NCBI GenBank assembly: GCA_029550345.1
Contig: JAKPHK010000031.1
Span: forward strand, 1-64,000
Direction of reading: 5' to 3'
Source of the DNA: Pseudomonadota bacterium
GTDB taxonomy: Bacteria > Pseudomonadota > Alphaproteobacteria > Sphingomonadales > Sphingomonadaceae
DNA length: 64,000 nt
Position numbers and translations under genes: made by a program. The notes beneath the pieces are model-generated. The model had not been told where the DNA came from and ran no database searches. It saw nothing but the letters and a program-made list of their open reading frames with translations. This document shows, piece by piece, positions 1-9,821 of this stretch; the stretch's first letter is position 1; every line of letters starts with the position of its first letter.

Positions 1-113
1 GATCCTGGACGAATAGTCCTCGCCCTTTGCACCCGGTGTGGGCCCGCAAGGGGCGTTCACTCGCGCCTGCAGCAAGTTGTCCGAGGTGACTGTCAGGGAA
101 GGAGGTGGCACGC

Positions 114-527
114 ATGCCAACCATAAATCAGCTGGTGAGAAAGGGTAGGCGTCAGAGCGCCAAAAGAACATCCGCTCCGGCTCTGAGGTACCAGTACAAC
201 TCCCTCAGTCGCAGGACTCGTTTCGGCGAGGGCTCTCCTCAGCGCAGAGGGGTGTGCACGGTGGTGAGAACGACCACTCCGAAGAAGCCGAACTCGGCTC
301 TCAGGAAGATCGCCAGGGTGAGGCTGACCAACGGGCTCGAGGTTACCGCGTACATCCCGGGTGTTGGGCACAACCTGCAGGAGCACTCAGTCGTACTGAT
401 CAGAGGCGGCCGAGTGAAGGACGTGCCGGGCGTTAGGTACCACATCATCCGCGGCACATTGGATGCTGCTGGAGTTGTCAATAGACGTCAGGGAAGGTCG
501 AAGTACGGCGCCAAGCGTCCGAAGTGA
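114..527 (+). CDS. rpsL: 30S ribosomal protein S12, Bacillota-like
   Basis: S12 sits in the decoding centre of the 30S subunit and takes part in tRNA selection. The protein is 137 aa from the ATG at 114; an in-frame GTG at 105 lies inside the Shine-Dalgarno GGAGG (101-105), which is 8 nt before the ATG. The family core is intact ([13 protein letters not shown] and [13 protein letters not shown], with both lysines associated with streptomycin sensitivity). Unlike the ~123-aa alphaproteobacterial S12, it has a ~14-residue insertion before SPQRRGVCT, as in Bacilli and some Clostridia, and Clostridia-like wording near the C-terminus. By my count about 14 of 22 arginine codons are AGA/AGG, which the neighbouring genes hardly use. 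It occupies the normal place before rpsG. It is either a horizontally acquired replacement or foreign sequence joined at a contig end. Confidence 0.93.
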   Translation: MPTINQLVRKGRRQSAKRTSAPALRYQYNSLSRRTRFGEGSPQRRGVCTVVRTTTPKKPNSALRKIARVRLTNGLEVTAYIPGVGHNLQEHSVVLIRGGRVKDVPGVRYHIIRGTLDAAGVVNRRQGRSKYGAKRPK

Positions 528-654
528 CCTGACGGCCGCAGGCGTCAGGTCATCCTGAACTTGTTTCAGGATCCATGGTGCCGGAAGCTCAGGTCTAGCT
601 GGAATTACCCGAGCGCCGATCCAGTCCCGCCAAGGTCTCTGAAACAAGTTCAGG
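525..654. repeat. hairpin plus inverted REP-like palindrome pair between rpsL and rpsG
   Basis: A perfect 10-bp stem (TGACCTGACG at 525-534 with its complement at 543-552) starts at the rpsL stop codon. It runs directly into a second hairpin, ATCCTGAA (552-559) with TTCAGGAT (565-572). The 16-mer CCTGAACTTGTTTCAG at 554-569 recurs as an exact reverse complement at 639-654. From general knowledge, this palindrome is a common intergenic repeat in sphingomonad genomes. It marks the point where sphingomonad-type DNA begins. Confidence 0.75.
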
Positions 655-700
655 GTGGCAGCAGGGGCAGGGCGGCAAGCTCAGATACAAGGAATTTGCG

Positions 701-1171
701 ATGTCACGTCGTCGTCGTCCCGAAAAGCGGGAAATCCTGCCGGATCCCAAGTTTGGTGATCAGGTCCTGTCGAAGTTCATGAACAACCTCATGCTCGACG
801 GCAAGAAGTCGGTTGCCGAAAGCATCGTCTACGGTGCCATGGAAACCATGGAAACCCGCGCCAAGAGCGATCCCGTGGCCCTGTTCCACGATGCGCTCAA
901 CAACGTGAAGCCGCAGATCGAAGTGCGTTCGCGCCGCGTCGGTGGTGCCACCTACCAGGTGCCGGTCGAGGTTCGCCCCGAACGCGCCCAGGCGCTCGCC
1001 ATCCGCTGGCTGATCACCGCCGCGCGCAACCGCAGCGAAACCACGATGGCCGCGCGTCTCTCGGCGGAACTGCTCGACGCTGCCAACAATCGCGGCAACG
1101 CGGTCAAGAAGCGTGAAGACACCCACCGCATGGCCGACGCGAACCGCGCGTTCAGCCACTACCGCTGGTAA
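701..1171 (+). CDS. rpsG: 30S ribosomal protein S7
   Basis: S7 nucleates assembly of the 30S head by binding the 3' domain of 16S rRNA, and lies near the E site. The 156-aa product has the usual bacterial length and the family opening [16 protein letters not shown], followed by the conserved [16 protein letters not shown] region. Arginines are encoded by CGT/CGC, unlike the preceding rpsL. It precedes fusA by 78 bp in the standard str order. The rpsL-rpsG gap (528-700) is filled by palindromic repeats. In E. coli S7 represses its own operon by binding the rpsL-rpsG spacer; whether that applies to this unusual spacer cannot be judged. Confidence 0.98.
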   Translation: MSRRRRPEKREILPDPKFGDQVLSKFMNNLMLDGKKSVAESIVYGAMETMETRAKSDPVALFHDALNNVKPQIEVRSRRVGGATYQVPVEVRPERAQALAIRWLITAARNRSETTMAARLSAELLDAANNRGNAVKKREDTHRMADANRAFSHYRW

Positions 1172-1249
1172 GTCACGCGCCGGTCACAAAACCAACCCAA
1201 CGGGCAGGAGCCGCCTCGCGGCTCCACCCGGCTCCCTAAGGAACACCCC

Positions 1250-3322
1250 ATGGCACGCGGCCATACCCTCGATAAATACCGTAACTTCGGTATCATGGCG
1301 CACATCGACGCTGGCAAGACCACGACGACCGAGCGCATCCTCTATTACACCGGCAAGTCCTACAAGATCGGCGAAGTCCACGAGGGCGCGGCGACCATGG
1401 ACTGGATGGAACAGGAACAGGAACGCGGCATCACCATCACGTCGGCCGCGACGACCTGCTTCTGGAACGACCATCGCCTCAACATCATCGACACCCCCGG
1501 CCACGTCGACTTCACCATCGAAGTCGAACGCTCGCTGCGCGTGCTCGACGGTGCTGTCGCGGCCTTCGACGGCGTGGCCGGGGTTGAGCCCCAGTCCGAA
1601 ACCGTCTGGCGCCAGGCCGACAAGTACGGCGTCCCCCGGATGTGCTACATCAACAAGCTGGACCGCACCGGCGCCAACTTCTACTACTGCGTCCAGACGA
1701 TCATCGATCGCCTCGGCGCGGTTCCGGCGGTGCTGTACCTGCCAATCGGCGCGGAAAGCGATTTCGTCGGCCTCGTCGACCTGATCAACGAACGCGGCAT
1801 CATCTGGAAGGATGAAAGCCTCGGCGCCGAATTCGAATACGTCGATATCCCCGCCGACATGGCCGACAAGGCTGCCGAATACCGTGAAAAGCTGATCGAA
1901 CTCGCCGTCGAACAGGACGACGAGGCGATGGAAGCCTATCTCGAAGGCAACCTGCCCGACGCCGCAGAACTGAAGCGCCTGATCCGCAAGGGTACGCTGG
2001 CCCAGGCTTTCGTGCCCGTGCTGTGCGGCTCCTCGTTCAAGAACAAGGGCGTCCAGGCGCTGCTTGACGCGGTTGTGGACTTCATGCCTTCGCCGCTCGA
2101 CATCGAAGACGTCAAGGGCGTCAAGGTCGACAGCGACGAGCCCGACAGCCGTCCGCCGGCTGACGACGCTCCGTTCAGCGCGCTCGCCTTCAAGGTCATG
2201 AACGACCCGTTCGTCGGTTCGCTGACCTTCGTCCGCATCTATTCGGGCACTCTCACCAAGGGCAGCTACCTGAACTCGGTGAAGGGCAAGAAGGAAAAGG
2301 TCGGCCGCATCCTCGAAATGCACGCCAATGACCGCAAGGACATCGAAGAAGCCTTCGCGGGCGACATCGTTGCGCTTGCCGGCATGAAGGAAACGACCAC
2401 CGGCGACACGCTGTGTGCCGAACGGGCGCCCATCGTGCTTGAGCGCATGGAATTCCCCGAGCCGGTCATCGAACTGTCGGTCGAACCCAAGACCAAGGCC
2501 GACCAGGAGAAGATGGGCGTCGCGCTGCATCGTCTTTCGGCCGAGGATCCCTCGTTCCGCGTCTCGACCGACCATGAATCGGGCCAGACGATCATCAAGG
2601 GGATGGGCGAGCTTCACCTCGACATCATCGTCGATCGCATGCGCCGCGAGTTCAAGGTTGAAGCGAACGTCGGTGCTCCGCAGGTGGCGTACCGCGAATA
2701 CCTCGCGAAGCCGGTGGACATCGACTACACCCACAAGAAGCAGTCGGGCGGCACCGGCCAGTTCGGCCGCGTGAAGGTCAAGGTCACTCCGGGCGAGCGC
2801 GGCACCGGTTTCGTCTTCAAGGACGAGATCAAGGGCGGCAACATTCCGAAGGAATACATCCCGGCGATCGAGAAGGGCTTCCGCGAAACCGCCGAAACCG
2901 GCTCGCTCATCGGCTTCCCGATCATCGACTTCGAAGTGCTGCTTTATGACGGTGCGTACCACGACGTCGACTCGTCGGCTCTGGCCTTCGAAATCGCCGC
3001 CCGCGGCGCGATGCGCGAAGTTGCCCAGAAGGCGGGGATCAAGCTGCTCGAGCCGATCATGAAGGTCGAAGTCGTCACTCCCGAGGAATACCTCGGCGAC
3101 GTCATCGGCGACATGAACAGCCGCCGTGGCCAGATTCAGGGCACCGACACCCGCGGCAATGCGCAGGTCGTCGAGGCCATGGTCCCGCTGGCGAACATGT
3201 TCGGCTACGTGAACCAGCTGCGCTCGTTCACCCAGGGACGGGCCAACTACTCGATGATTTTCTCCCATTATGACGAGGTCCCGGCGAATGTCGCGGCCGA
3301 AGTCAAGGAGAAGCTTGCCTAA
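1250..3322 (+). CDS. fusA: elongation factor G
   Basis: EF-G is the GTPase that drives translocation of tRNAs and mRNA through the ribosome and helps recycle ribosomes with RRF. The 690-aa protein is the normal length. The G1 motif AHIDAGKT is at residues 17-24, followed by the switch-I sequence [11 protein letters not shown], the G3 motif DTPGHVDF and the G4 motif NKLDR. Domains II to V follow, ending in the usual EF-G C-terminal region with RGQIQGTD. It is third in the str operon. The 90-bp gap to tuf contains a GC-rich hairpin at about 3341-3370. Confidence 0.99.
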   Translation: MARGHTLDKYRNFGIMAHIDAGKTTTTERILYYTGKSYKIGEVHEGAATMDWMEQEQERGITITSAATTCFWNDHRLNIIDTPGHVDFTIEVERSLRVLDGAVAAFDGVAGVEPQSETVWRQADKYGVPRMCYINKLDRTGANFYYCVQTIIDRLGAVPAVLYLPIGAESDFVGLVDLINERGIIWKDESLGAEFEYVDIPADMADKAAEYREKLIELAVEQDDEAMEAYLEGNLPDAAELKRLIRKGTLAQAFVPVLCGSSFKNKGVQALLDAVVDFMPSPLDIEDVKGVKVDSDEPDSRPPADDAPFSALAFKVMNDPFVGSLTFVRIYSGTLTKGSYLNSVKGKKEKVGRILEMHANDRKDIEEAFAGDIVALAGMKETTTGDTLCAERAPIVLERMEFPEPVIELSVEPKTKADQEKMGVALHRLSAEDPSFRVSTDHESGQTIIKGMGELHLDIIVDRMRREFKVEANVGAPQVAYREYLAKPVDIDYTHKKQSGGTGQFGRVKVKVTPGERGTGFVFKDEIKGGNIPKEYIPAIEKGFRETAETGSLIGFPIIDFEVLLYDGAYHDVDSSALAFEIAARGAMREVAQKAGIKLLEPIMKVEVVTPEEYLGDVIGDMNSRRGQIQGTDTRGNAQVVEAMVPLANMFGYVNQLRSFTQGRANYSMIFSHYDEVPANVAAEVKEKLA

Positions 3323-3412
3323 CCGGCAGGAACAATCTAGGGGCGGCGCCTGATTCAGCGGGCGCCGTCCAAACCCCGCAGATTCAATTCAAGCGAAAGA
3401 AGGTTTGAGACA

Positions 3413-4603
3413 ATGGCGAAGGCAAAATTCGAGCGGACGAAGCCGCACTGCAACATCGGGACCATCGGTCACGTCGACCATGGCAAGACCACGCTGACCG
3501 CTGCGATCACCAAGGTGCTCGCTGAAACGGGCGGCGCCACTTTCACCGACTACGCGAACATCGACAAGGCTCCCGAAGAGCGCGAGCGCGGCATCACCAT
3601 CTCGACCGCTCACGTCGAGTACGAGACCGCCAACCGTCACTACGCCCACGTCGACTGCCCGGGTCACGCCGACTACGTGAAGAACATGATCACGGGTGCG
3701 GCGCAGATGGACGGCGCCATCCTCGTGGTGAACGCTGCTGACGGCCCGATGCCGCAGACCCGCGAACACATCCTGCTCGCGCGCCAGGTCGGCGTGCCGC
3801 AGCTGGTGGTGTACATGAACAAGGTCGACCAGGTCGACGACGAAGAAATCCTCGAGCTGGTCGAGCTGGAAATCCGCGAGCTGCTCAGCTCGTACGGTTT
3901 CGACGGCGACGCGATCCCGGTCATCCCGGGTTCGGCTCTGGCTGCCCTTGAAGGCCGCGATGACAAGATCGGCAAGGAATCGATCTTCGCCCTGATGAAG
4001 GCCGTTGACGAATTCATTCCGCAGCCGCCGCGTCCGACCGACAAGCCGTTCCTGATGCCGGTGGAAGACGTGTTCTCGATCTCGGGTCGCGGGACCGTCG
4101 TGACTGGCCGCGTCGAGACCGGTATCGTCAAGGTTGGCGACGAAGTCGAAGTGATCGGCCTCAAGGACACCCAGAAGACGGTTGTGACCGGCGTCGAAAT
4201 GTTCCGCAAGCTGCTCGATCAGGGTGAAGCCGGCGACAACATCGGCGCGCTGGTGCGCGGCCTGAAGCGTGAAGACGTCGAGCGTGGCCAGGTTCTGGCC
4301 AAGCCCGGTTCGGTTACGCCGCACACCGAGTTCTCGGCCGAAGTCTACGTGCTGTCGAAGGACGAAGGTGGCCGTCACACGCCGTTCTTCGCCAACTACC
4401 GCCCGCAGTTCTACTTCCGCACCACCGACGTGACCGGCGAAGTGATCCTTCCGGAAGGCACCGAGATGGTCATGCCGGGCGACAATGTTTCGCTGTCGGT
4501 CAAGCTGATCGCTCCGATCGCGATGGATGAAGGTCTGCGCTTCGCAATTCGCGAAGGTGGCCGCACCGTCGGTTCGGGGGTTGTCAGCAACATCACGAAG
4601 TAA
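3413..4603 (+). CDS. tuf: elongation factor Tu
   Basis: EF-Tu delivers aminoacyl-tRNA to the ribosomal A site as a GTP ternary complex. The 396-aa product has GHVDHGKT at residues 19-26, DCPGHADY and NKVD in the GTPase domain, then the two beta-barrel domains, ending in VSNITK. It closes the str operon and is followed 13 bp later by a strong terminator. Proteobacteria often carry a second tuf copy; none lies in this window. Confidence 0.99.
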   Translation: MAKAKFERTKPHCNIGTIGHVDHGKTTLTAAITKVLAETGGATFTDYANIDKAPEERERGITISTAHVEYETANRHYAHVDCPGHADYVKNMITGAAQMDGAILVVNAADGPMPQTREHILLARQVGVPQLVVYMNKVDQVDDEEILELVELEIRELLSSYGFDGDAIPVIPGSALAALEGRDDKIGKESIFALMKAVDEFIPQPPRPTDKPFLMPVEDVFSISGRGTVVTGRVETGIVKVGDEVEVIGLKDTQKTVVTGVEMFRKLLDQGEAGDNIGALVRGLKREDVERGQVLAKPGSVTPHTEFSAEVYVLSKDEGGRHTPFFANYRPQFYFRTTDVTGEVILPEGTEMVMPGDNVSLSVKLIAPIAMDEGLRFAIREGGRTVGSGVVSNITK

Positions 4604-4616
4604 TATAGGCGCCACT

Positions 4617-4653
4617 CCGCCGGGGGATTCGCTCCCCCGGCGGACGGTTTTTT
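4617..4653 (+). terminator. rho-independent terminator after tuf
   Basis: A perfect 10-bp stem (CCGCCGGGGG at 4617-4626 with CCCCCGGCGG at 4634-4643) has a 7-nt loop, with T6 at 4648-4653. A second 7-bp hairpin (GAGAGGC at 4656-4662 with GCCTCTC at 4667-4673) follows at once, just before rpsJ. This suggests that str transcripts largely end here and the S10 operon may start separately, or that readthrough is attenuated. Confidence 0.8.
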
Positions 4654-4703
4654 CGGAGAGGCTCCGGCCTCTCTTTGCTCTTTCTCATCGGTAGCAGGAC
4701 ACA

Positions 4704-5015
4704 ATGGAAGCTCAGAATATCCGCATTCGTCTGAAGGCATTCGATCACCGCGTGCTTGACCAGGCGACCGGCGAAATCGCGGAAACCGCCCGCCGCACCG
4801 GCGCGCTGATCCGGGGCCCCATTCCGCTCCCGACGAGGATCGAGAAGTTTACCGTGAACCGCGGCCCGCACATCGACAAGAAGTCGCGTGAGCAGTTTGA
4901 GGTCCGGACCTACAAGCGGTTGCTCGATATCGTGCAGCCCAATGCCACGACCGTGGACGCGCTCATGAAGCTCGATCTGGCTGCTGGCGTGAACGTCGAG
5001 ATCAAGCTGGCCTAA
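4704..5015 (+). CDS. rpsJ: 30S ribosomal protein S10
   Basis: S10 is part of the 30S head and, as NusE, pairs with NusB in transcription antitermination. The protein is 103 aa, the standard length, beginning [19 protein letters not shown] with the conserved [19 protein letters not shown]. It is the first gene of the S10 operon. A 248-bp spacer separates it from rplC, which is long for this operon. nusB lies elsewhere in the window (38982-39428). Confidence 0.98.
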   Translation: MEAQNIRIRLKAFDHRVLDQATGEIAETARRTGALIRGPIPLPTRIEKFTVNRGPHIDKKSREQFEVRTYKRLLDIVQPNATTVDALMKLDLAAGVNVEIKLA

Positions 5016-5263
5016 GCCGCGCTCGACCACAAGTTTCGGACCTTCGGGTTCATATATCTCCGGCTTCGGCCGGTTCCGCGGGAAGACTCCCGCGCGGACA
5101 CAGGGATACCTCCGGGCAAGTCCCGGGCATGCGTCCCCCGTCTAGCTTCTCTGGAGCCTTGCTCCACGAAGCGCCCAGCCCGGACGGGGCTCGTATCGAA
5201 CAAATTGGGTTGGACACGCCCGTGGGGATGGTCTCCGCGGGCCTCTGTGTAGGAGAACGGATC
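5016..5263 (+). promoter_or_regulatory. structured rpsJ-rplC spacer, possible leader
   Basis: No gene was recognised in this 248-bp spacer. It contains a 7-bp hairpin (CGCGGGA at 5077-5083 with TCCCGCG at 5088-5094), several shorter GC-rich stems and, at its end, the rplC Shine-Dalgarno AGGAG (5251-5255). An upstream in-frame start at 5129 would add 45 residues to L3 that have no family counterpart, so I treat the stretch as untranslated. In E. coli L4 controls the S10 operon through a leader upstream of rpsJ. A leader in this position would be a different arrangement, and that idea is inference only. Confidence 0.35.
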
Positions 5264-6022
5264 ATGCGTACCGGCGTGATCGCCAAGAAGGTGGGGATGA
5301 CCCGCCTCTTCCAGGAAGACGGGCGGCACGTGCCGGTTACCGTTCTGGCCCTGGAAAACTGCCAGGTGGTCTCGGTTCGCACCGAAGATCGCGACGGATA
5401 TGTCGCGGTTCAGCTCGGTGCTGGACAGGCCAAGCAGAAGAACGTTGCGAAGCCGCAGCGTGAACATTTCGCCAAGGCTGAGGTCGAGCTCAAGGCGCAG
5501 GTCGTCGAGTTTCGCGTGGCGGACGACGCCGTGCTTGAAGTTGGATCGACGATTGCCGCTTCGCACTTTGTTCCGGGCCAGCTGGTCGATGTCGGCGGTC
5601 ACACGCAGGGCAAGGGCTTTGCCGGTGCGATGAAGCGCTGGGGCTTCGGGGGCATGCGTGCCACCCACGGCGTTTCGATCAGTCACCGTGCGCACGGTTC
5701 GACCGGTAACCGCCAGGATCCGGGCAAGGTCTTCAAGAACAAGAAGATGGCCGGCCACATGGGCGATCGCCAGCGCACCCAGCAGAATCTCGAAGTGGTT
5801 CGCGTCGATGACGAGCGTGGCCTGATCTTCGTCAAGGGCTCGGTCCCTGGCGCCAAGAACAGCTGGCTGACCGTCAAGGACAGCGTCAAGGTCGCTCGCC
5901 ATGCCGACGCGCCCTATCCCGCTGGCCTGAAGCAGGCCGCCAACAGCAACCAGTCGGCCGCCGCCGATACGCCCGCTGAAGAAGCTGCGGCGCCTGAGGC
6001 GACCGAAGGCCAGGAGGGCTAA
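5264..6022 (+). CDS. rplC: 50S ribosomal protein L3
   Basis: L3 binds 23S rRNA near the peptidyl transferase centre and is an early assembly protein. The ATG at 5264 gives 252 aa starting [16 protein letters not shown], the family start, with AGGAG 8 nt upstream. The rRNA-contact loop is recognisable ([31 protein letters not shown]). The C-terminus has an acidic, alanine-rich tail of about 40 residues (ending ATEGQEG) beyond the E. coli protein. Only 3 nt separate it from rplD. Confidence 0.97.
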   Translation: MRTGVIAKKVGMTRLFQEDGRHVPVTVLALENCQVVSVRTEDRDGYVAVQLGAGQAKQKNVAKPQREHFAKAEVELKAQVVEFRVADDAVLEVGSTIAASHFVPGQLVDVGGHTQGKGFAGAMKRWGFGGMRATHGVSISHRAHGSTGNRQDPGKVFKNKKMAGHMGDRQRTQQNLEVVRVDDERGLIFVKGSVPGAKNSWLTVKDSVKVARHADAPYPAGLKQAANSNQSAAADTPAEEAAAPEATEGQEG

Positions 6023-6025
6023 GTC

Positions 6026-6652
6026 GTGAAGGTCAAGGTCCTCAACCTCGATGGTTCTGTCGCCAAGGGCGAAGTTGAACTTTCGGATGACGTGTTCGGC
6101 CTCGAGCCGCGCGCCGACATCCTTCATCGTGTCATCACCTGGCAGCTCGAGAACCGTCGCGGCATCGCCCGCGCGACCCGCGAGCGTTCGGAAGTTGCCC
6201 GCACGGGCAAGAAGTTCGGCCGCCAGAAGGGTGGCGGCACCGCACGTCACGGCGACCGCAAGGCTCCCGTGTTCATCGGCGGCGGCAAGGCCCACGGTGC
6301 GCGTCTTCGTGAATTCGATGTGTCGCTGAACAAGAAGGTTCGCGCGCTCGGGCTCAAGATGGCCCTCTCGTCCAAGGCCAAGCTCGGCCTGGTCGTGGTC
6401 GACAGCCTCGATGTCGCTGACGCCAAGACGGGCGCTCTTGCCGGTCAGCTCGCCAAGGCGAACTGGGGCAAGAAGGTGCTGGTCGTCGACGGTGAAGCGG
6501 TGAACGAAGGTTTCGCCCGTGCCGCTCGCAACCTGCCGGGCGTGAACGTGCTCCCGGCCGTGGGCGCCAATGTCTACGACATCCTGAAGCATGATACGCT
6601 GGTGCTGACGCGCGCCGCGGTCGAAAAGCTGGAGGCGCGTTTCAATGGCTAA
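6026..6652 (+). CDS. rplD: 50S ribosomal protein L4
   Basis: L4 lines the nascent peptide tunnel with a long loop and in enterobacteria also represses the S10 operon. The 208-aa protein starts at GTG 6026 ([10 protein letters not shown]). It carries the conserved tunnel-loop region around [17 protein letters not shown], where macrolide resistance mutations fall in other species, and the C-terminal [22 protein letters not shown]. It overlaps rplW by 8 bp, indicating translational coupling. Confidence 0.98.
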   Translation: MKVKVLNLDGSVAKGEVELSDDVFGLEPRADILHRVITWQLENRRGIARATRERSEVARTGKKFGRQKGGGTARHGDRKAPVFIGGGKAHGARLREFDVSLNKKVRALGLKMALSSKAKLGLVVVDSLDVADAKTGALAGQLAKANWGKKVLVVDGEAVNEGFARAARNLPGVNVLPAVGANVYDILKHDTLVLTRAAVEKLEARFNG

Positions 6653-6950
6653 GGACGCAATCGATACGCGTCACTACGACGTGATCGTGGCCCCCCACAT
6701 CACCGAGAAGGCGACGCTGGCCAGCGAGCATAATGCCGTGGTCTTCAAGGTGGCGGACAGCGCGACCAAGCCGCAGATCAAGGCGGCGGTCGAGGCCCTG
6801 TTCGACGTGAAGGTCGTGAGCGTGAACACGCTGACCCAGAAGGGCAAGACCAAGCGGTGGAAGGGCAAGCCCTATCGCCGCAGCGACGTGAAGAAGGCGG
6901 TCGTCCGTCTGGCTGAAGGCCAGTCGATCGACGTCACCAGCGGGATCTGA
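6645..6950 (+). CDS. rplW: 50S ribosomal protein L23
   Basis: L23 lies at the tunnel exit and is the docking site for trigger factor and SRP. The 101-aa product contains the signature [14 protein letters not shown] and the [17 protein letters not shown] loop that contacts rRNA. It starts inside the end of rplD and is followed 8 bp later by rplB. Confidence 0.98.
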   Translation: MAKDAIDTRHYDVIVAPHITEKATLASEHNAVVFKVADSATKPQIKAAVEALFDVKVVSVNTLTQKGKTKRWKGKPYRRSDVKKAVVRLAEGQSIDVTSGI

Positions 6951-6958
6951 GGCGCACC

Positions 6959-7795
6959 ATGGCACTCAAGAACTACAACCCGACCAGCCCGGCCCGTCGT
7001 GGCCTGATCCTGGTCGACAAGTCGGCGCTGTGGAAGGGCAAGCCGGTCAAGGCGCTTACCGAAGGCAAGCACAAGACCGGTGGCCGTAACAACAAGGGCC
7101 ATGTCACCTCGCGCGGGATCGCCGGCGGTCACAAGCAGAAGTATCGCTACATCGACTTCAAGCGTCGCAAGTGGGATGCTCCTGCCGTTGTCGAACGTCT
7201 GGAATACGATCCCAACCGCACCGCGTTCATCGCGCTGGTCAAGTACGAGGACGGCGAACTCGCCTACATCCTCGCGCCGCAGCGGCTCGCCATTGGCGAC
7301 ACGGTCGTGGCCGGTGAGAAGACCGACGTGAAGCCGGGCAACGCGATGCTGCTCAGCCAGATGCCGGTCGGCACCATCTGCCACAACGTGGAGATGAAGC
7401 CGGGCAAGGGCGGCCAGATCGCCCGTTCGGCCGGGACCTACGTCCAGGTCGTCGGTCGTGACCGCGGCATGGTGATCGTGCGTCTGAACTCGGGCGAGCA
7501 GCGCTACCTGCGCGGCGATTGCATGGGTACGGTCGGTGCGGTGTCCAACCCGGACAACCAGAACCAGAACTTCGGCAAGGCTGGGCGCACGCGCTGGCAG
7601 GGCCGTCGTCCGCTGACCCGCGGCGTTGCCAAGAACCCCGTCGACCACCCGCACGGTGGTGGTGAAGGGCGCACCTCGGGTGGCCGTCATCCGGTCACTC
7701 CGTGGGGCAAGCCGACCAAGGGCGCCCGCACCCGCAACAACAAGCAGACGGACAAGATGATTATCCGTTCGCGCCACGCCAAGAAGAAGAGGTAA
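6959..7795 (+). CDS. rplB: 50S ribosomal protein L2
   Basis: L2 is needed for subunit association and peptidyl transferase activity. The 278-aa protein has the normal length, the N-terminal [15 protein letters not shown], and the C-terminal [14 protein letters not shown] motif with the conserved histidine implicated in function. It is followed after 6 bp by rpsS. Confidence 0.99.
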   Translation: MALKNYNPTSPARRGLILVDKSALWKGKPVKALTEGKHKTGGRNNKGHVTSRGIAGGHKQKYRYIDFKRRKWDAPAVVERLEYDPNRTAFIALVKYEDGELAYILAPQRLAIGDTVVAGEKTDVKPGNAMLLSQMPVGTICHNVEMKPGKGGQIARSAGTYVQVVGRDRGMVIVRLNSGEQRYLRGDCMGTVGAVSNPDNQNQNFGKAGRTRWQGRRPLTRGVAKNPVDHPHGGGEGRTSGGRHPVTPWGKPTKGARTRNNKQTDKMIIRSRHAKKKR

Positions 7796-7801
7796 GGCCC
7801 C

Positions 7802-8080
7802 ATGGCACGTTCCGTCTGGAAAGGCCCCTTCGTCGACCTGCACCTGCTGAAGAAGGCGGAAGCCATGCAGGAAGCGGGCAGCCGCGCCGCCCCGATCAAG
7901 ACCTGGTCGCGTCGCTCGACGATCCTGCCGCAGTTCGTTGGTCTGACGTTCAACGTCTACAACGGCCACAAGTTCGTCCCGGTCTCGGTCAACGAGGACA
8001 TGGTCGGTCACAAGCTCGGTGAATTCGCGCCCACGCGCTCGTTCCCTGGCCACGCCGCCGACAAGAAGGGTAAGCGCTGA
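7802..8080 (+). CDS. rpsS: 30S ribosomal protein S19
   Basis: S19 forms a complex with S13 in the 30S head and contacts the A-site side. The product is 92 aa with [12 protein letters not shown] at the start, [15 protein letters not shown] in the middle and the C-terminal [18 protein letters not shown]. Its stop overlaps the rplV start by one base. Confidence 0.98.
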   Translation: MARSVWKGPFVDLHLLKKAEAMQEAGSRAAPIKTWSRRSTILPQFVGLTFNVYNGHKFVPVSVNEDMVGHKLGEFAPTRSFPGHAADKKGKR

Positions 8081-8457
8081 TGAGCAAGCCTAAAGCTCCG
8101 CGCCGCGTTGGCGACAAGGAAGCCCTGTCGGTCGGCACCACGATCCGTGGTTCGGCCCAGAAGCTCAACCTGGTTGCCGCTCTGATCCGCGGCAAGAAGG
8201 CCGAAGAGGCCATGAACATCCTCGCTTTCTCGAAGCGTGCGATGGCGGTTGATGCCCGCAAGGTGCTCGCTTCGGCGATCGCCAACGCGGAAAACAACCA
8301 CAACCTGGATGTCGATGCGCTGGTCGTGTCGGAAGCCAGCGTTGGCAAGTCGATCACCATGAAGCGTTTCCACACCCGCGGCCGTGGCAAGTCCACCCGC
8401 ATCCTCAAGCCGTTCAGCCGGCTGCGGATCGTGGTTCGCGAAGTCGAGGAGGCGTAA
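8080..8457 (+). CDS. rplV: 50S ribosomal protein L22
   Basis: L22 extends a beta-hairpin into the exit tunnel opposite L4. The 125-aa protein has the signature KLNLVAALIRGKKAEEAMNI and the hairpin sequence MKRFHTRGRGKSTRILKP. It is coupled to rpsS by a one-base overlap and followed after 3 bp by rpsC. Confidence 0.98.
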   Translation: MSKPKAPRRVGDKEALSVGTTIRGSAQKLNLVAALIRGKKAEEAMNILAFSKRAMAVDARKVLASAIANAENNHNLDVDALVVSEASVGKSITMKRFHTRGRGKSTRILKPFSRLRIVVREVEEA

Positions 8458-8460
8458 GTC

Positions 8461-9171
8461 ATGGGTCACAAGTCCAATCCGATCGGCCTGCGCCTGCAGA
8501 TCAACCGTACCTGGGACAGCCGCTGGTACGCCGAAGGCAAGAACTATGCGCAGCTGCTTGAGGAAGACCTCAAGATCCGCAAGTTCGTGCTGGAAACCGT
8601 TCCCCAGGCCGCGATCAGCAAGGTCGTGATCGAGCGTCCGGCCAAGGTCTGCCGCGTTTCGATCTATGCTGCCCGTCCCGGTGTGATCATCGGCAAGAAG
8701 GGCGCGGACATCGAAAAGCTGCGCTCGGCGATCGCCAAGATGACCGACAGCGACGTGAAGCTGAACATCGTTGAAATCCGCAAGCCGGAAATCGACGCCA
8801 AGCTCGTCGCCCAGGGCATTGCCGATCAGCTGATCCGCCGCGTTGCCTTCCGCCGTGCGATGAAGCGCGCGATGCAGTCGGCCATGCGTCTTGGCGCCGA
8901 AGGCATCAAGGTGGTTTGCGGTGGCCGTCTCGGCGGCGCCGAAATCGCCCGTGTCGAACAGTACCGCGAAGGCCGCGTGCCGCTGCACACGCTTCGCGCC
9001 AACATCGACTATGCCGAAGCCGAAGCGCTGACCACCTATGGCATCATCGGGATCAAGGTGTGGGTCTTCAAGGGCGAAATCCTTGGCCACGATCCGATGG
9101 CGCAGGACCGCCTGATGATGGAAGCCCAGACCTCGGGCGTCCGTCCGGCGCGCGAAGACCGCAGGAACTAA
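8461..9171 (+). CDS. rpsC: 30S ribosomal protein S3
   Basis: S3 lines the mRNA entry channel and contributes to its helicase activity. The product is 236 aa, with [12 protein letters not shown] at the start, the KH-domain GxxG-type segment [16 protein letters not shown], and the conserved C-terminal [14 protein letters not shown]. It is 3 bp downstream of rplV and 3 bp upstream of rplP. Confidence 0.98.
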   Translation: MGHKSNPIGLRLQINRTWDSRWYAEGKNYAQLLEEDLKIRKFVLETVPQAAISKVVIERPAKVCRVSIYAARPGVIIGKKGADIEKLRSAIAKMTDSDVKLNIVEIRKPEIDAKLVAQGIADQLIRRVAFRRAMKRAMQSAMRLGAEGIKVVCGGRLGGAEIARVEQYREGRVPLHTLRANIDYAEAEALTTYGIIGIKVWVFKGEILGHDPMAQDRLMMEAQTSGVRPAREDRRN

Positions 9172-9174
9172 GTC

Positions 9175-9609
9175 ATGCTGCAACCCAAGAAGCATAAATT
9201 CCGCAAGGCCTTCAAGGGCCGGATCCATGGCGCAGCCAAGGGCGGCACCGATCTCAACTTCGGTTCCTATGGCCTCAAGGCACTGGAACCGGAGCGGATC
9301 ACCGCCCGCCAGATCGAAGCGGCTCGCCGTGCGATCACCCGCCACATCAAGCGCCAGGGTCGTCTCTGGATCCGCGTCTTCCCGGACGTGCCGGTTTCGA
9401 AGAAGCCTGCCGAAGTCCGTCAGGGTAAGGGCAAGGGTTCGGTCGAATACTGGGCCGCCCGCGTCAAGCCGGGCCGGATCCTGTTCGAACTCGATGGCGT
9501 TGCCGGTCCGCTGGCCGCCGAAGCGTTCAGCCGTGCGGCGATGAAGCTGCCGATCAAGACCAAGGTCGTTGCCCGCCTGGGCGACACCAGCCACCTGGGA
9601 GGCGAATAA
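9175..9609 (+). CDS. rplP: 50S ribosomal protein L16
   Basis: L16 shapes the A-site tRNA binding region of the large subunit. The 144-aa product starts [19 protein letters not shown] and contains the family segment [20 protein letters not shown]. Its last base overlaps the rpmC start codon. Confidence 0.98.
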   Translation: MLQPKKHKFRKAFKGRIHGAAKGGTDLNFGSYGLKALEPERITARQIEAARRAITRHIKRQGRLWIRVFPDVPVSKKPAEVRQGKGKGSVEYWAARVKPGRILFELDGVAGPLAAEAFSRAAMKLPIKTKVVARLGDTSHLGGE

Positions 9610-9809
9610 TGGCCAAGACCACTGATCTGCGCGTCAAGAGCGACGACCAGCTGTCGGCTGACCTGGCTGATCTGAAGCGCGAGGCCTTCAACCTGCGCTT
9701 CCAGGCCGCCACCAACCAGCTCGAGCGTCCGGCGCGCATCAAGGAAGTGCGCCGCGATATCGCCCGCATCAAGACGCTGCAGGGCGAACGCGCCCGCACG
9801 GCGAAGTAA
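9609..9809 (+). CDS. rpmC: 50S ribosomal protein L29
   Basis: L29 is a small helical-hairpin protein next to L23 at the tunnel exit. The 66-aa product has the expected [27 protein letters not shown] core ([24 protein letters not shown]). It is coupled to rplP by a one-base overlap. Confidence 0.97.
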   Translation: MAKTTDLRVKSDDQLSADLADLKREAFNLRFQAATNQLERPARIKEVRRDIARIKTLQGERARTAK

Positions 9810-9821
9810 GGAGCCCACAAG

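Noticed and set aside
1..16. Possible tail of an upstream gene (a frame ending in Ile-Leu-Asp-Glu and TAG at 14-16)
   Set aside because: Only four codons are visible, too few to assign a gene.
1184..3268. Very long minus-strand open frame opposite fusA
   Set aside because: It is the mirror of a highly conserved gene in high-GC DNA; its translation is rich in Arg, His and Asp with no recognisable domain.
3389..4615. Long minus-strand frame opposite tuf
   Set aside because: Same antisense shadow effect; no family features, and EF-Tu is certain.
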